Shown: positions 1-12,179 of the stretch, piece after piece
How positions within the stretch are numbered: position 1 is the first letter of the stretch
Layout: every line of letters starts with the position of its first letter
Assembly (NCBI GenBank): GCA_016859345.1
Contig: CM029120.1
Span: 8,200,001-8,264,000 of the forward strand
Origin: Istiophorus platypterus
Taxonomy: Eukaryota > Chordata > Actinopteri > Istiophoriformes > Istiophoridae
Reading direction: 5' to 3'
DNA length: 64,000 nucleotides
Notes under the pieces: model-generated
What the model was told of the DNA's origin: nothing
Database searches by the model: none
What the model saw: the letters and a program-made list of their open reading frames with translations, nothing else
Translations under genes and position numbers: made by a program

Positions 1-330
1 AGATGCCGTGATGAATGTAAATAAAGAAAATAAAGAGGGTTTACCACATGGTGCAAACCACTGGTAACACTCAAGAACGAAAAGGCAGGAAAACATCTAA
101 AAAAAAACCTGCCCAGTTCTGGAACAAGATTCTTTGGACAGATGAAACCAAGATTAACTTGTACTGGAATGAAGAAAAGAAGAGAATGGATAAGGAAAGG
201 ATTGGCTCATGATCCAAAGCCACTGCATCATCTGTCAGACATGGTTGAGGCAATGTTAGAGCATGGGCATGAATGGCTGCCAGTGGAACTGGGTCACTGC
301 TGGTAGAACAACAAAGTTACAAAAATAGTT
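1..330 (+). mobile_element. decayed Tc1/mariner transposase fragment
   Basis: Frame +3 around 111-209 reads AQFWNKILWTDETKINLYWN, the Tc1-family block around the second catalytic Asp (TDE). After a stop (TGA 210-212) and a frame change, the sequence continues with AHDPK, SSVRHG, GNV and MAASGTGSL, the usual next Tc1 blocks. In-frame stops at TGA 247-249 and 271-273 and the frame changes show it is dead. The left end is outside the window, and the terminal inverted repeat was not identified. Confidence 0.8.
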
Positions 331-649
331 TCAGTGTCCAAATACTTATGGATCCAAGAGTATGTATTCATCGTGGAGAGGTAGATGCCCATATAAAGAA
401 GCATGTGAGAAGGAGAAGCCAAAAAACCCTATAGATTTAGATATGTCGGTTAACAAAGCCAACGTGGGGTAACGCTGAGGGACATATTGGACTTTACAGA
501 CCACTAGTCACATTAGATAAGATCTGTGGAGGAGAGTGGATGAGGAAAGAAGGAGCAGATCTTGGAAAGGTGATGAAACTATTTCCCCCTGTATGTCAGG
601 ATCAGGCCTCCACAACCACCAGATGTTTACCGACAACCCAGCTGCTCTC

Positions 650-695
<46 letters not shown>

Positions 696-942
696 GCTTC
701 TCCCTTCTTTCTCCCTGTCTCACCCTCTCAGATTTTTTTTTTCCCTCTCTGAGGCTCTTTAAAGAAAGCCCTCCCTGTAATCATGCACAGTCAGTTCACC
801 AAAGGTCTTTGAAGTAAGTGGAGCATGTCCAGCCATATGATAGTATGTGCTGTATATTCTTATATCAGAGAGAACACAGAGAAGAGAAAGCTGGAAAAGT
901 GTGGGTTTCTGGTTGTTAATTATGCTCTCACTCGAAACTTAC

Positions 943-978
<36 letters not shown>

Positions 979-1415
979 GTGTGCGTGCGCTTGCGTGTGT
1001 GTGTTGTGTCTACATAAGCATGCGTGGGCATATGTTCACTAGAAAGTGGAATGAATTGCTACTCTGAGACACCGGGTGACAAATGATAACGGGCGTCTGG
1101 CAGCAGAGAAAAAGGTGGATGGGACATGATGGTGCGTGTGTTTGTGTTTGTGCGTGTGAGGTACTTCCTCCCATAGATGTGAGGATGGAATTTGGCTCAT
1201 CATCAGTTCAAAGGAGTCAACCCAAAACTCTGCACATCAACAAGCACAGACATGCATCTCTTTTCTTTCTTTCTCTCTCTCTCTCCTTGTCTTTGTTTGT
1301 CAGCCTCTCTCTACCCCCACCCTACCCTTCCTTTTCTCTTTTTTCTTTGGGATTTACCATGCAGCTGGTTGGACCATCAAACACTTCACCTATTTCTGTG
1401 GTGCGTGTGTGTGTC

Positions 1416-1446
<31 letters not shown>

Positions 1447-2400
1447 ATGCCCTACATTTTGCATCTCCCTGGAATAGATAGGGGCTTACATGCGTGTGGA
1501 TGTGTGTCTGGAAAAAGTCAAGAAAAGAAACTGGATGTCACTGAAGGCCTATTACAATAAAAACACATTATATTACATTCTAATCTGTTTTATGTTATAT
1601 TATGTCACATTACATTACATTATATTCCTCTTTAAATGACACATAAGTTGAAAAGGATCAGGAACAAATACATTTTTCCTCTTATTGCTTATGTGCTAAC
1701 ATAGTGCAGGATGCTAATTCAAACTGCAATGTTAGAGTAAAGATTACAAAGTATAAAACACTGAATGAAACTTCTCTGTGCCTTGTGCCTTGTGCCTAAC
1801 CAGCAAAATTGTGAGTTTTTTGAGGTAACATCTACTGACTCTAGAAATTCAGAATCCCAAATTTTACAGCTTTCACAAAAGGGGACAACCTATGTTAAAT
1901 TATTGTTCTGTTATTTTGGTAATAATAGAGTTTCAATATAGATCATGCTATTATTATATTGGCTTACTTGAGTGTTAAGCAGAATGGATTGATTCTACCG
2001 TAATAAATCTCATTTAATATTTCACTAAGCCACTTGGAACAAATGCCAGAGGATGTTTATAACATTAAGAGCCAGTCTGGTGTTTTGGGTTTACTACATG
2101 GCTGCCTGGCTACTGTACAGCTCCCTCCTTTATTAAAACACAACTCCAACACACAGCCTCTGTGGAAATATATTTTGTATATCACATTTGTTTAATATTT
2201 TGTCCTGATTAAAGCTACATGCATAAGAGTTGAAATTTTCTGACTTTTGCACCCTCCAGTGGTAGCATGAAAAAAAACAACAAACAAACGCCAGAATGAG
2301 AAGAACTGGGAAGAATGGGCTAAATATACCAAATGCACCAGTTTTCAACATGATAGTTTAATTTCATCATGTGTCATCAGAATATTTTAAAAGATGCTTG
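331..2400. other. intergenic, microsatellite-rich
   Basis: No gene supported. Contains CTGT/CT, GT and CT tracts (645-695, 944-1004, 1262-1290, 1402-1443) and a degenerate TTACA pentamer run near 1560-1630. Confidence 0.6.
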
Positions 2401-2439
2401 GATCGCCAAAAAAGACTGGGACTTTAAAGCCATGCCAGA

Positions 2440-3165
2440 CGCTCTGCAAGTTGCATATGCATGATGCTGTGAGTTAAATGCCAGCATGCTCACACGGCAA
2501 TGCTAACAGGCTAATGGTTAGAAGGTAAAGTTTATTACGTTCAACTGTTCCTCTTTGGATACGCTGAATTTTTGACACGATGCTGGTGCTAGATGAAAAG
2601 CGAGGGGACTGCGGAAGGTCTCACAAAGTCAACAATAATTTATTCAATACTCGTAGAGAAACTTCACTCTAAACAAAAAAATGTTAACCTCACGATGCTG
2701 GAAAAGTCTGAGGAGCACTTAAGTCGCCGGATTTCTTTTCTCTTGAAACAATAGAAGTCTGTACCACATTTTGTGCCCATCCAGCTAGTAGATGCCAAGA
2801 TATTTTACTAAATAAGTGAAATCTTTGATGTGGTGGTGATGCTGGAGCAGAGGTCACCAGTGTCATGGGATTCATTAGGCTATGTGGGGATGTTGGATAG
2901 CTGTATTAAATTCCATAACAAACCATCTAATGGCTGTTGAGATAATTCACTCCAAACACAAAATGTGAACCTCATGGCAGTGATAGAAGCAAAGTCAGGG
3001 GACTACCGAAGTCCATAGAATTCATCCTCTGGGTATCATCCATGTCTGTTCGAAATTTCATGGCAATCCGTTCAATCGTCATTTCAATCTGGACAAAAGC
3101 GGTGAACTGACTAACCATCTGACCCTCGTTGCCAACCCTAGAGCCACACCTCTAGCATTGTTACG
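2440..3165 (+). repeat. dispersed teleost repeat, internally repeated, copy A
   Basis: Contains the blocks ATTCATCCTCTGGG, AAATTTCATGGCAATCC, TTCACTCCAAACACAAAATG and CCTAGAGCCAC, which I recognise from a very abundant percomorph repeat. Degenerate internal units recur (2657-2714 resembles 2939-3001). Shares blocks with 21720-22240. Class not certain. Confidence 0.65.
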
Positions 3166-3230
3166 AAGTCTGCACATAGTGACTTCAAATATTTGATACT
3201 GATATTTGGTATTTTATTTGGCGTATATCT

Positions 3231-3570
3231 GGTATCTGTGGTATGTCTGGAACAGGCTGCGCAACTGATTCAAAATACCTCTGTGCCCAAGCACATCTCC
3301 CTGTCCCTCTTTGATAAGATGAATTGCTTCCAGTTGCTTCCTCTCGCTTTCCAGGACTTTTCCAGGCAGCTTTATCCAAAGCTCATGTTTCTGGTATTAC
3401 TGGTATGTCTGGAACAAGTAAGACACTCCGCCTCAATTCAGGACCCTTCAGTGCCTGAGCACATCTCTCTGTCGCTATTTTTCTGTGTCTGATAAGATGA
3501 ATTGGTTCCACTTGTTTCCCCACTGTTTTCAGGGGGGTTTCCAGTCAGCTTTATCCATGGCTCCATGTTC
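3231..3570 (+). repeat. two-copy tandem duplication, unit about 162-178 bp
   Basis: 3231-3390 and 3391-3570 align through GTATGTCTGGAACA, GAGCACATCTC/AAGCACATCTC, GATAAGATGAATTG, TTCCAG and CAGCTTTATCCA. The offset grows from 162 to 178 bp through an insertion of about 16 bp in the second unit. No coding meaning was found. Confidence 0.8.
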
Positions 3571-5164
3571 GGGAACGATGTGTGTTGTTCCATCACGGCC
3601 AATCGCGTCATGTGTTCCTACTTACAGAACACCTTCCAATCATGATATCACACTGGCCCGGGTCACACCACCGTAGGGTGGTGGGTGTTGGCAAATTATG
3701 GCAGTGGAATGTGAGTCAAGGAGGTGGGACGGCAATCTGGTTGCCTAATTGCTTTGTTCCTGACATTTCGTCGAAAACAAGCAGAGTGCCATTTCAAACA
3801 ATGACAAGTCAACTCTGACCTTTGATGGGAGGCAAATTTCTCATGTAAATAATCACAACATGGTGGCATGCCAACTATTACACCACTCTCGGGACAATCA
3901 ACGCATTCAGAACAATGAACCCCACCACAAGCTCCTGCCTTCAATCACCACTGTTTTGCCATCTCTAAGAAAAGATGTACAAAAAGTTGTTTTTTGGGCT
4001 TCTTTTAATAAGGGCTTAAAAGAAGTCAAGAAAATTATTAAAAACACAGAAATCCATCCTTTATTTTTGGAGCAGGCATTTAACTATGTTCCCTGTATCC
4101 TGAGGCACTGGGCTCGCCATGTCCTGTCTTTGGTAATCTGTGTGGTGAGGACAGTGACTAAAAAAAGGGAGAGGATGAAGACGTTGGTACAAGTGAAAAG
4201 GTTAGCCATTCCAGAAGGTACCACTCTGCTCTGGCTGGATACAGACCACCGCCTGCCCAGTAATGTGACTGGTAGAAAGCAGCGTGGGAGAAGTATCCAC
4301 TGGCAACTGCTCTGAGATAGGAGTGGTAGTATAGATGAGAGAATGGTGCTCGTACGGTGAAAAATTAGCCGACAGGTGTTTCAACCAGTGTCGGTTCCCC
4401 GGCTGGGACAGAGGGCCCCTTTGAAAGTTACAGGATTGAATCGTGCAACATTATATGCAAACATAGTGGGAAACAAGATAAAAAAATCCAGCGATTGAAT
4501 GAGACTTAGTAAAGTCAGACTCACTGGCTGCGGTTGGCTTCGGAATCTCCTGAATACGTTTTTCTGCCAGAACAACAATGACCAATGTGCCACACTCACC
4601 AGAGACTTCCTGGTGTTGCTCATGTTTGTCATGACAACAGCGACGTCAGTCAGTGATTCAGTGTAGAGCTGCTTACGTAATGTATGACAGTCACATTCGA
4701 AGCCATGTCGATCTGAGAGCCCTCAATGAACCAAACTAGCATTAAAATCATTCCCCGCACCTGGAGAAAAAAACCAAAAAAATGCAACTCCAAAAACCTG
4801 GTTTAGAAAAAAGGAGGTAAAAAAGTAATGCGATTCGGAAAATGTGCTTAATCCTGGTAAGAAACAAAAAAAAAATATTACAAATATTTTTATTACAGGT
4901 TTAAAAAAAAAGTAGAAAGTAGAAATGTTAAAAGCAGCTGCCAAGTAAAAAGATCAAAACCCCAGACAGGATGTTCAGAGGTTTCAAAGAAAATAAAGCA
5001 CACCCTACTAAGCAACGGTGCAAGACAAACACAATTACATTACAGAGTCTGTGTACACATGGTTGAAATAATGATGTTTATATGTGTGTGAGAGGAGTGT
5101 GTGTGTGTCTGAGGGGACAGATGGAGGTTGTATGTAGGTAACTGTAAAGAATCTTCAGGGAGGA
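3571..5164. other. intergenic, nothing recognised
   Basis: Short frames only. No repeat family or RNA gene that I can support. Confidence 0.5.
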
Positions 5165-5183
5165 TCAGTATTCTTGAAACATC

Positions 5184-5189
5184 TTTATT
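5184..5189 (-). terminator. candidate poly(A) signal AATAAA for ppp2r3a
   Basis: TTTATT on the plus strand reads AATAAA on the minus strand. It is the first canonical hexamer after the stop codon at 8321. No strong GU-rich downstream element is obvious, so its use is an inference. Confidence 0.35.
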
Positions 5190-5218
5190 TAAACTTCAGA
5201 CAAAAGCAACAAGTAACA

Positions 5219-5346
5219 GGGAACAGGACAAAGGAAAGAAAAGAAAAAGAAAAGAGGGAAAAGAAAAGAAAAGAAAAGAAAAAGAAAAGGAGAGAAAAAA
5301 GAGAGAAAGGAAATGAAAAGAAAAAGAAAGAAAGGGAAAAAAGGGA
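5219..5346 (+). repeat. polypurine (A/G) tract, AAAAG-rich
   Basis: About 125 bp of nearly pure A/G on the plus strand, mostly AAAAG/AAAG units, broken by a single T. It would be polypyrimidine in a minus-strand transcript, just upstream of the candidate poly(A) signal. Confidence 0.9.
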
Positions 5347-5668
5347 TCGACAGACAGAAAGAAAACCATGCCAATACAATAATCATCATGATTCGCATCA
5401 CATCTCAGTCTACTCAAGTCTCCTCTGCACAGAGGAAGTACATCAAAATAAAAGTCTTTTCGCTACCTCTCGCAGTAGAGATATAATTTCAAAGTACAAG
5501 TCCCACATGGCTTCATTCCTTCCCTGATGCTGCATGTGTGAGCACCAGGACACTTTGCATAGAGCCAGGAAGTTATCAACCAGAGACGTCCCATTGCCTT
5601 TAACAGTTCTTTTTAAATACTGACTGGGTGAAAAAAACTCTCCATGAGTGTGTGAGAGTATGTGTGTA

Positions 5669-5670
<2 letters not shown>

Positions 5671-5724
<54 letters not shown>
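5671..5724. repeat. (GT)n microsatellite
   Basis: 54 bp perfect GT repeat in the presumed 3' UTR. Confidence 0.95.
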
Positions 5725-5725
<1 letters not shown>

Positions 5726-6268
5726 CCACAGCGATGAAACATCAGTCTCAGGGATTTCCATGAGTCGTGTGTCTTGTTAACTTTGTGATTGTCGGGTGGT
5801 CGCAGCTTCAGCTCAGTCCTCCAGCGGATTCCCCCTCCCCCACTGGAATCCATTCTGCATCTAACACACAAACATACACGCATCTAACATAATTTACCCC
5901 CCGCCCCGAGCCACACAGTGGCACAACATTACAAACCGTCAAAATACATCGAAAATCAGAGCCGTTATATCTATAATGGCTTATTATTACTATTATTAAT
6001 TATCATAATATAGTTCAATACGCGGTAATGCATATTTACAAGAGCTGCAGAGCAGAAGAGGGAAACTCAAGGGCCTTCAGGCCCGACAGTATCCACTAAC
6101 TCTTTTTCTCCCTTTCAACAGCAACTATATGTGGGGTTTGTGTATAAGTGTGTCTGTGTTCATTACGTGTCAGTAACAGAGGTATAAGCCAGTAAATGTG
6201 AAACCGCCGAGGACTTAGGATGCGCTGTCCCATTCCTAATTAAAGAATTATTCAAGCTTGTGTGCACA

Positions 6269-6271
<3 letters not shown>

Positions 6272-6317
<46 letters not shown>

Positions 6318-6330
6318 ATACACATACACA
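6272..6330. repeat. (CA)n microsatellite
   Basis: Perfect CA to 6311, then CATACA units, in the presumed 3' UTR. Confidence 0.95.
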
Positions 6331-6520
6331 CCCCAGGAACACTATGGCGTCAATTGTGACATATAAACAGCCTGTAAACTGGGGGCTACGCATCACATGC
6401 TCCTAAAACACGCTCCTCTATCAGTCATTTATAAGCAAACACACGCTTCTAGCTATTACAGTGAGGGCAGTGTACACACATATACCTGTTCCTTTGAATG
6501 CAGCACAGTAAATAATGGAG

Positions 6521-7005
6521 TTAAAGGGTCAGTTCACATCATTTTTGCCTCCATCTCAGTACAATGGGAAGGAATGGAATTTCATCTGTGGTGCTCAAAG
6601 CATGAAAAAAAATTAAAATTTCAGAAATATCAAAAGCATTACATCTTGCCAGACAGCATCCAGTTACTCTCCACAAACCTCAATGTCAGGACTATTTCCT
6701 CAATAGAAAGTAGTTTCAGTGGAAACTATTAACAGTGTGTTCTGTGGTATATTTTGAGAAACAAGGTCACTGTTTCTGAGAGGTTGCTTTTGAATGTTGA
6801 TGGAATTTTTCTATGTTGTAGGAGCCGCAAGCAAAATTTCGTTCACTTCCATTGTAATGGGATGGAGGCTTAACCCTTGGGGACAGATATCTCAAAGCGT
6901 GGGCAAATAAATCAAAAACTTAACACACTATCTCACCACCGGAGTTGTGAAAAAGTTTGGTTTCCTTTTGTTTTTTTTCATAATTTGAATATACTGATCC
7001 TTTGA
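6521..7005. mobile_element. TTAA-flanked MITE-like element
   Basis: The left end TTAAAGGGTCAGTTCACATC and the right end read from the other strand, TCAAAGGATCAGTATATTC, form imperfect terminal inverted repeats about 480 bp apart. The flanking TTAA (6521-6524) and its one-base-diverged partner TTGA (7002-7005) suggest a piggyBac-type target site. The internal block GTGGTGCTCAAAGC matches a common fish non-autonomous element in my recollection. It has no transposase frame. Confidence 0.65.
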
Positions 7006-7784
7006 GATGTAGCCTCAAGGATGTGTTTGATGTGTGTGTTACAGGGAGAATGGGCATTATAAGGTTTCAGAAACAAATGGTATTTGACAATGATTTCTAA
7101 GCATAAAAATAACAGTTTTTGGCATAAATGACAAGGGCAGATCAAAGTAAATACCAGGTTCCTGTGTACAATCAACAAGGATGTGAGAAAAATACAGTGG
7201 GATGTGCTGGATAAATTCACGAGACTGACAGGCGGGAACAACTCACAGTTCTTATGTGCATATATTAAAAATGTAACAGGTGGAAATGTGTGGGCAACTC
7301 TACCAGAGAGTTTGATATGTTTGTCAACATGCATCATTTTATGTGCATATCTCTCAACTGTGACCGGCTGAGAATTAACTCAGCGGCTGGTACGTTAAAG
7401 TCCATGTAGTCAGAAACGTTTTTTTCCACGGTTTAGAAATGATTGCAAAGGGAGTCCAGAGGTGATGCGCAGATAATGCCGCTCTAAGAATAGAGCAGCT
7501 CAGGCCGCGCAGTGACCCGAACTCCCTCTCGGAGAGGTTGGCCGGCCATTATGCACCGTGCAGGGCAGCGATGGCATGCAGTAGTGCGGACTGGCCACGG
7601 AGAGGTGCTGTTACAACCACCCAAATGTTACACGATTCCTCCCTGAAGGGACTAGAGGTTTGACAACTTTCTTTACAAGAAACACAGTGGCAAGCTGCAC
7701 GGGCAGCAGGTTTCTGGTGGCAGTGTGTGTCTGTCTGTGATATAATCAAGCAGCTGACTGTTGTGGGTTTTGAATGGCTATACC

Positions 7785-7813
7785 TATCACTATCATTATC
7801 ACTATCATTATCT
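7785..7813. repeat. 12-bp tandem repeat (TATCACTATCAT)
   Basis: About 2.3 direct copies in the presumed 3' UTR. Confidence 0.8.
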
Positions 7814-8320
7814 ATTTCCGTCTCCCTGTTTCTCTAACTAAGAGTCTATTTGTGTAACTGACAGTCTACCGGTCTGTCGTCCTCTAGCACAACAACAACT
7901 GAAAATCCAGGCGATTGTCTTCTGGCAGGATTGTCAGTAGAGAATTCACGATGGCAATTATATTTTTTTACAGTGAAGTTTTTTTGTTTTGTTATTTGAT
8001 TCCTTTTAGAGCTTATTGAGCACCTCCCCCTCCATTGTTGGCTTTCTCCTCTCAGATGGATGAAAGGCAGTGACATTGTTTTCTGTATGAATACGGATGC
8101 ATTCTTGCACCAGATTCAGAACAGTACTGGTTTACGGTGACACACACACAAACAAAAACTGATGAGTGCTTTCTGAGGAGACTCCAGAGTCATCTAAAGA
8201 AAGATGCCAGAATCCTTTTCTCCCTCTGTTTACGTCCATGTATTTTTTGATGCATCCATCCCAAATGACCCTCCATAACTTGGTGCCCATCTGTTTTCCA
8301 GGAATTCCAGGGAAGGTTTT

Positions 8321-8417
8321 CTATGCTGACAGGTCGGATATTACTAGTTTTTCCATTTTATTCCCAATGTCTCCGGGTACTTGAAGCTCTTCAGATTCAT
8401 AGTCATCATCAAATGAC
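8321..8417 (-). CDS. ppp2r3a: ppp2r3a last coding exon with stop codon
   Basis: 97 bp of coding sequence. Encodes SFDDDYESEELQVPGDIGNK, then MEKLVISDLSA and a TAG stop (8321-8323), PR72 residues about 496-526. The acceptor is TTTTTTCCCAG. The GNK(x)xKL motif aligns with the human C-terminus (GNKSNKIL), but the fish tail is shorter. Confidence 0.9.
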
Positions 8418-11400
8418 CTGGGAAAAAAGACACACACGGTAGAACTTTTTGTTGCTGCAACCACTGTATACTTTTTATTTTCTTTCGATCTCTAGTGTTT
8501 TTTCTTGAGTTCATGGAAAACTACAGAGAACTCAGCCTGTCAAAAAGATTTATTACACTTTCATACTAAGAAAAGTACATACACATGTGTGAGTGTGTGT
8601 GTCGTACCCCTCGTGTAGCTGTTCATTTGCAGTTTCTTCCGCGACCAGTATCTCATACTCCTCTGAGGCATATTTATCCCAGTCAGACGGCTCTGGACCT
8701 TCACTATCAATGTCCTGAAATATCACATGCACATCTCAAACAAAAGGTATTGACAAAAACACACAAAAGTATAGAGAAGTTCCCATTTCTTTACAAAACA
8801 CAGTGAATAAGAAACACATTTATTGAATCTTCTGGTTATCAAAAAACACTATCCTATTGTTCTAATGGTAATGAAGGGATTTTAAATTTTAACACCCTGA
8901 AATCATTTAAAATGGACATACAGTGTATGTGGTAGTATTTCTGTTATTATATCTCTACCATCTTCCCCAGCATCCTAATAGTCTACAAGGAAACAAACAG
9001 ATGAAAGTTTGGGGCAAATTTCTGTATGTTGTTTAACACTGATCAATGTTTTTTGCAACAATTCCTTCTCTAATTGCAAAAACTGCTGAATATTACACAC
9101 GCAAGAAGCAGATTCACACCTTTTGCACAGCAAATGGGTCTCTCTGCTCATGGTCCAGGTATTTCTCCAGGTTGAAGAAGGTGTCAAAGAAGATGTGGGC
9201 CATCCGGCAGCGTTTCAGATCACCCAGGGTTATCTTACCTGGAGAAAACGTCAAGTAAAAAAAACGTGCACGTTTTAACTTTAGATTACAGGGTAAAAGG
9301 GGATATGACAGGGAGTAGCCCCAATAAAGAGAAATAAAAAGATAACATGTTTATAAAAGGGAGAGCGGCCAAGGGCAAGCTAGTAGTGGCACCAACCTGA
9401 GCTCTCAGGTTTGACCAGGTCTAGCATCTGGCAGAGCAAATCCTGGAAGGGCAGAGGTTCGATGCCCATCCTTTCCATCCTCTCACACTGTTCCTCATAG
9501 AAATACTCCAACTCAAACATGGACAGGACACCATCGCCATCTACGTCCATGCACCGGAACCAGTACTCAATACTAAAGAGAGAAATGATTGACACATAGT
9601 TAAACACACACACAAAAACAGGAACTCTCATGAGCTACAACGGAAGCGTGACTAAAAACGGTGAGCGCCGAAATCCTACTAGGATGTCAAATATTCATAA
9701 GACCCATGCAGTGGCCTAAAATGGACAAATAACTGCTCAGTCACACAGAACCAAGCGACTGTTACCTGGTGGGATTTTTCTTGTCTTCCTCAGATATGAG
9801 GAACCAGACAAACTCAGCATAGCTCATCCTGCCTTCTCTCTGCACCGCATTACCCCTGGAAACAAGGGAGACAGAGCCATTCATATTCAGTACTGCCATT
9901 ATGGTGACGTAAGCAGCTCCTCCGACTTTGTTTAAGTGTGTGTTTCCACTTACCGAGTGACGGCCCCCGAAAACAATCTCTCAATGATTCTGTTTGAGGA
10001 TGCTGTCAGAGGAGAGAGTGAGAAAAATAAGCAAATGTGATTCTGTTCAAAGATAAAGAAACAAATGGAGACTGTTGTAAATCACTGCGCATAGAGTTCA
10101 GTCACTTGCGTAAGTACTGAGTCAGTAAATTATATTTTGGCTGAGTGGTCATATAATGAAGTTAAAAGTGTAATGCATTTTGAATCAGACAGCATGAAAG
10201 TGCTGAGTCAAGGACAAACAGCTGTTGCTTTTTGCACAAGTTGGTGTTGATCCAACAATAAGCAGCATAAGCCGATGACTGGCCAAATCCAAAGTTTGTC
10301 TGCTTCTGATTCTGGGTCTTTACTTCCATTAGAACCCATATTAAATCAAGGAATCAAAAAAGGCCAAAAAAAAAAAAAATAAGAATCACATCTTCCACCA
10401 TAAATTTTGTGTTTTTGATTATGAAATAGTACTTTTTTCCTTCAGGAACTGATTTCTTTCTTGATATACAATGGGGCTTGTATGTCTGAGACCACGAAAG
10501 TGGTAGATTTATGTAGAAGAGCCCCCATGGATCTGGTATGGGTGTACTGTACTTCAGTTGGGGAAAAATAAAATATTCAGCTCAAGTTTTACTCACCGTG
10601 GTCGTTGTATCTCGCCAGGTCTTTGGGGTCAATGTAGAGGTCGTGGTCAGTGTCCAGCTCCCAAAACTTACAGTAGATGACGTAGAAATGCTCGTAGGAG
10701 AAGTAGTCAGTGATCTGGTTGATGTCGTCCTCCTCCTCCAGCAGGGCCAGGGTCTGCAGGAAGTTGCTTCTGCGCAGCTCCATCATGGTGAGACGACCTG
10801 TCCACGAACGGTTCACCACGTAGTATATCCGCTGGATCACCTGGGAATAACAAAGCAGCTATATGGTATCAACTGGCACAAGAAAATTTGTTTTACAGTA
10901 GGGAGTCAAATGAAATTCAGTTATAAAACGTTTTTGAGAAAACGGTGCAACAAAAACAGAATCAACACAAGTACACGATGAGGAGAACAGGCCATAATTA
11001 TCAGAGAGTTTTTAGTCATTAGTTGTAGATGTGGTTATCATAGAACTGCATGGAAGACCGTATTAAAAAAAATCCTAAGAAATTTAGAATACGGGTCCTG
11101 AATTGGTATATGTGCTGCTGATGTTGCCCTTCCAGAGTTTATTTGAGAGACATCGGTATTTGGTTTGTTCGGTTCCGGTGGTTTTAGCTAATGTGAGTCT
11201 AAAAACAGATCCAGAAGGCAAGGTCTGAAAGTGAATCTGTCTGACTGGCTGGACTCTGCTTTTAGTCTAATGAAAATAGTATAAATCTCCCCTTTCAAGC
11301 CCCATCAACCAGGTTTATCAAACGTATTCTGCGTCTTTCAATGAGGGAAACTTAACAGCAATGCATCCCGAACCGATATTTTAGTACTTATTCATAATCT

Positions 11401-12112
11401 TAGCGAGACAGATTTTTAGAATACAATGGAAACAAGAGGGTCAGCAGCCCCTGTCCCTGAAACACAACACTTAGGCTTAGTAAAGAGCGGATTAGCACCT
11501 ATTTTCTGGTACATGGACCTCCCAGGGCTACTAATGTCTCATACAGTAGCAGGTCAGCTGGCCTAAACCGAAGGAAGTGTCTTAATATGGACATGTGAAG
11601 GTCTGAGGCCTCCGCTGCAGCGGGCTGTAGGGGGCATCAGCGTTTCCGTGATGTCACAGCACGTTGACGCACCAGAGCACAGCCTCCTCCGCATCTGTGC
11701 CCTCCTACACTGCAAACCTCTCAACTTCTGTGGCACGTGTTGCAGCTGTCCCGGTCCAAACGCATTAAGGGACACATGCACTGCCTGCTGCTAAAGTTAC
11801 TGGATGTGCACCAAAGCTGTTTTGCCTACAACCGAGGAGGAGTAAATTCTGAGAGGTTAAAGATGTTTAATCTTCACCATGACATTTTATAACCACATCG
11901 GTTGTATAAAAATCTTGCAAAATCTGTAGTTTGTAAAGCAACTAGTAACTGAAGCTCACAAATATATGTAATGGAGAAAAACATATAATAAAAAGAATAG
12001 TATAGTACACAGTATATAGAAGTATAAAAGGGCATGAAATGGGAATATTTACAATCTGTCATTGTTAACGTAATCCTAACTAGTATTTGAATTTGTAATA
12101 CATTTTATATAT

Positions 12113-12179
<67 letters not shown>

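Larger units (their letters stand above)
5165..8320 (-). other. ppp2r3a: probable ppp2r3a 3' UTR
   Basis: Downstream of the stop codon, reading the minus strand, the first canonical AATAAA I can find is at 5189-5184. That would give a 3' UTR of about 3.1 kb. The interval has no supportable coding sequence. It carries a TTAA-flanked repeat (6521-7005), a (CA) tract (6272-6330), a (GT) tract (5671-5724) and a polypurine run (5219-5346). A non-canonical or AT-variant signal nearer the stop (for example TATAAA on the minus strand near 6430) cannot be excluded. Confidence 0.35.

Noticed and set aside
3860..4315. 151-codon plus-strand frame
   Set aside because: No family resemblance, no splice or promoter support, ordinary chance length in this AT/GC mix.
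5174..5527. Lys/Glu/Arg-rich frame over the polypurine tract
   Set aside because: It is the translation of an AAAAG-rich simple repeat.
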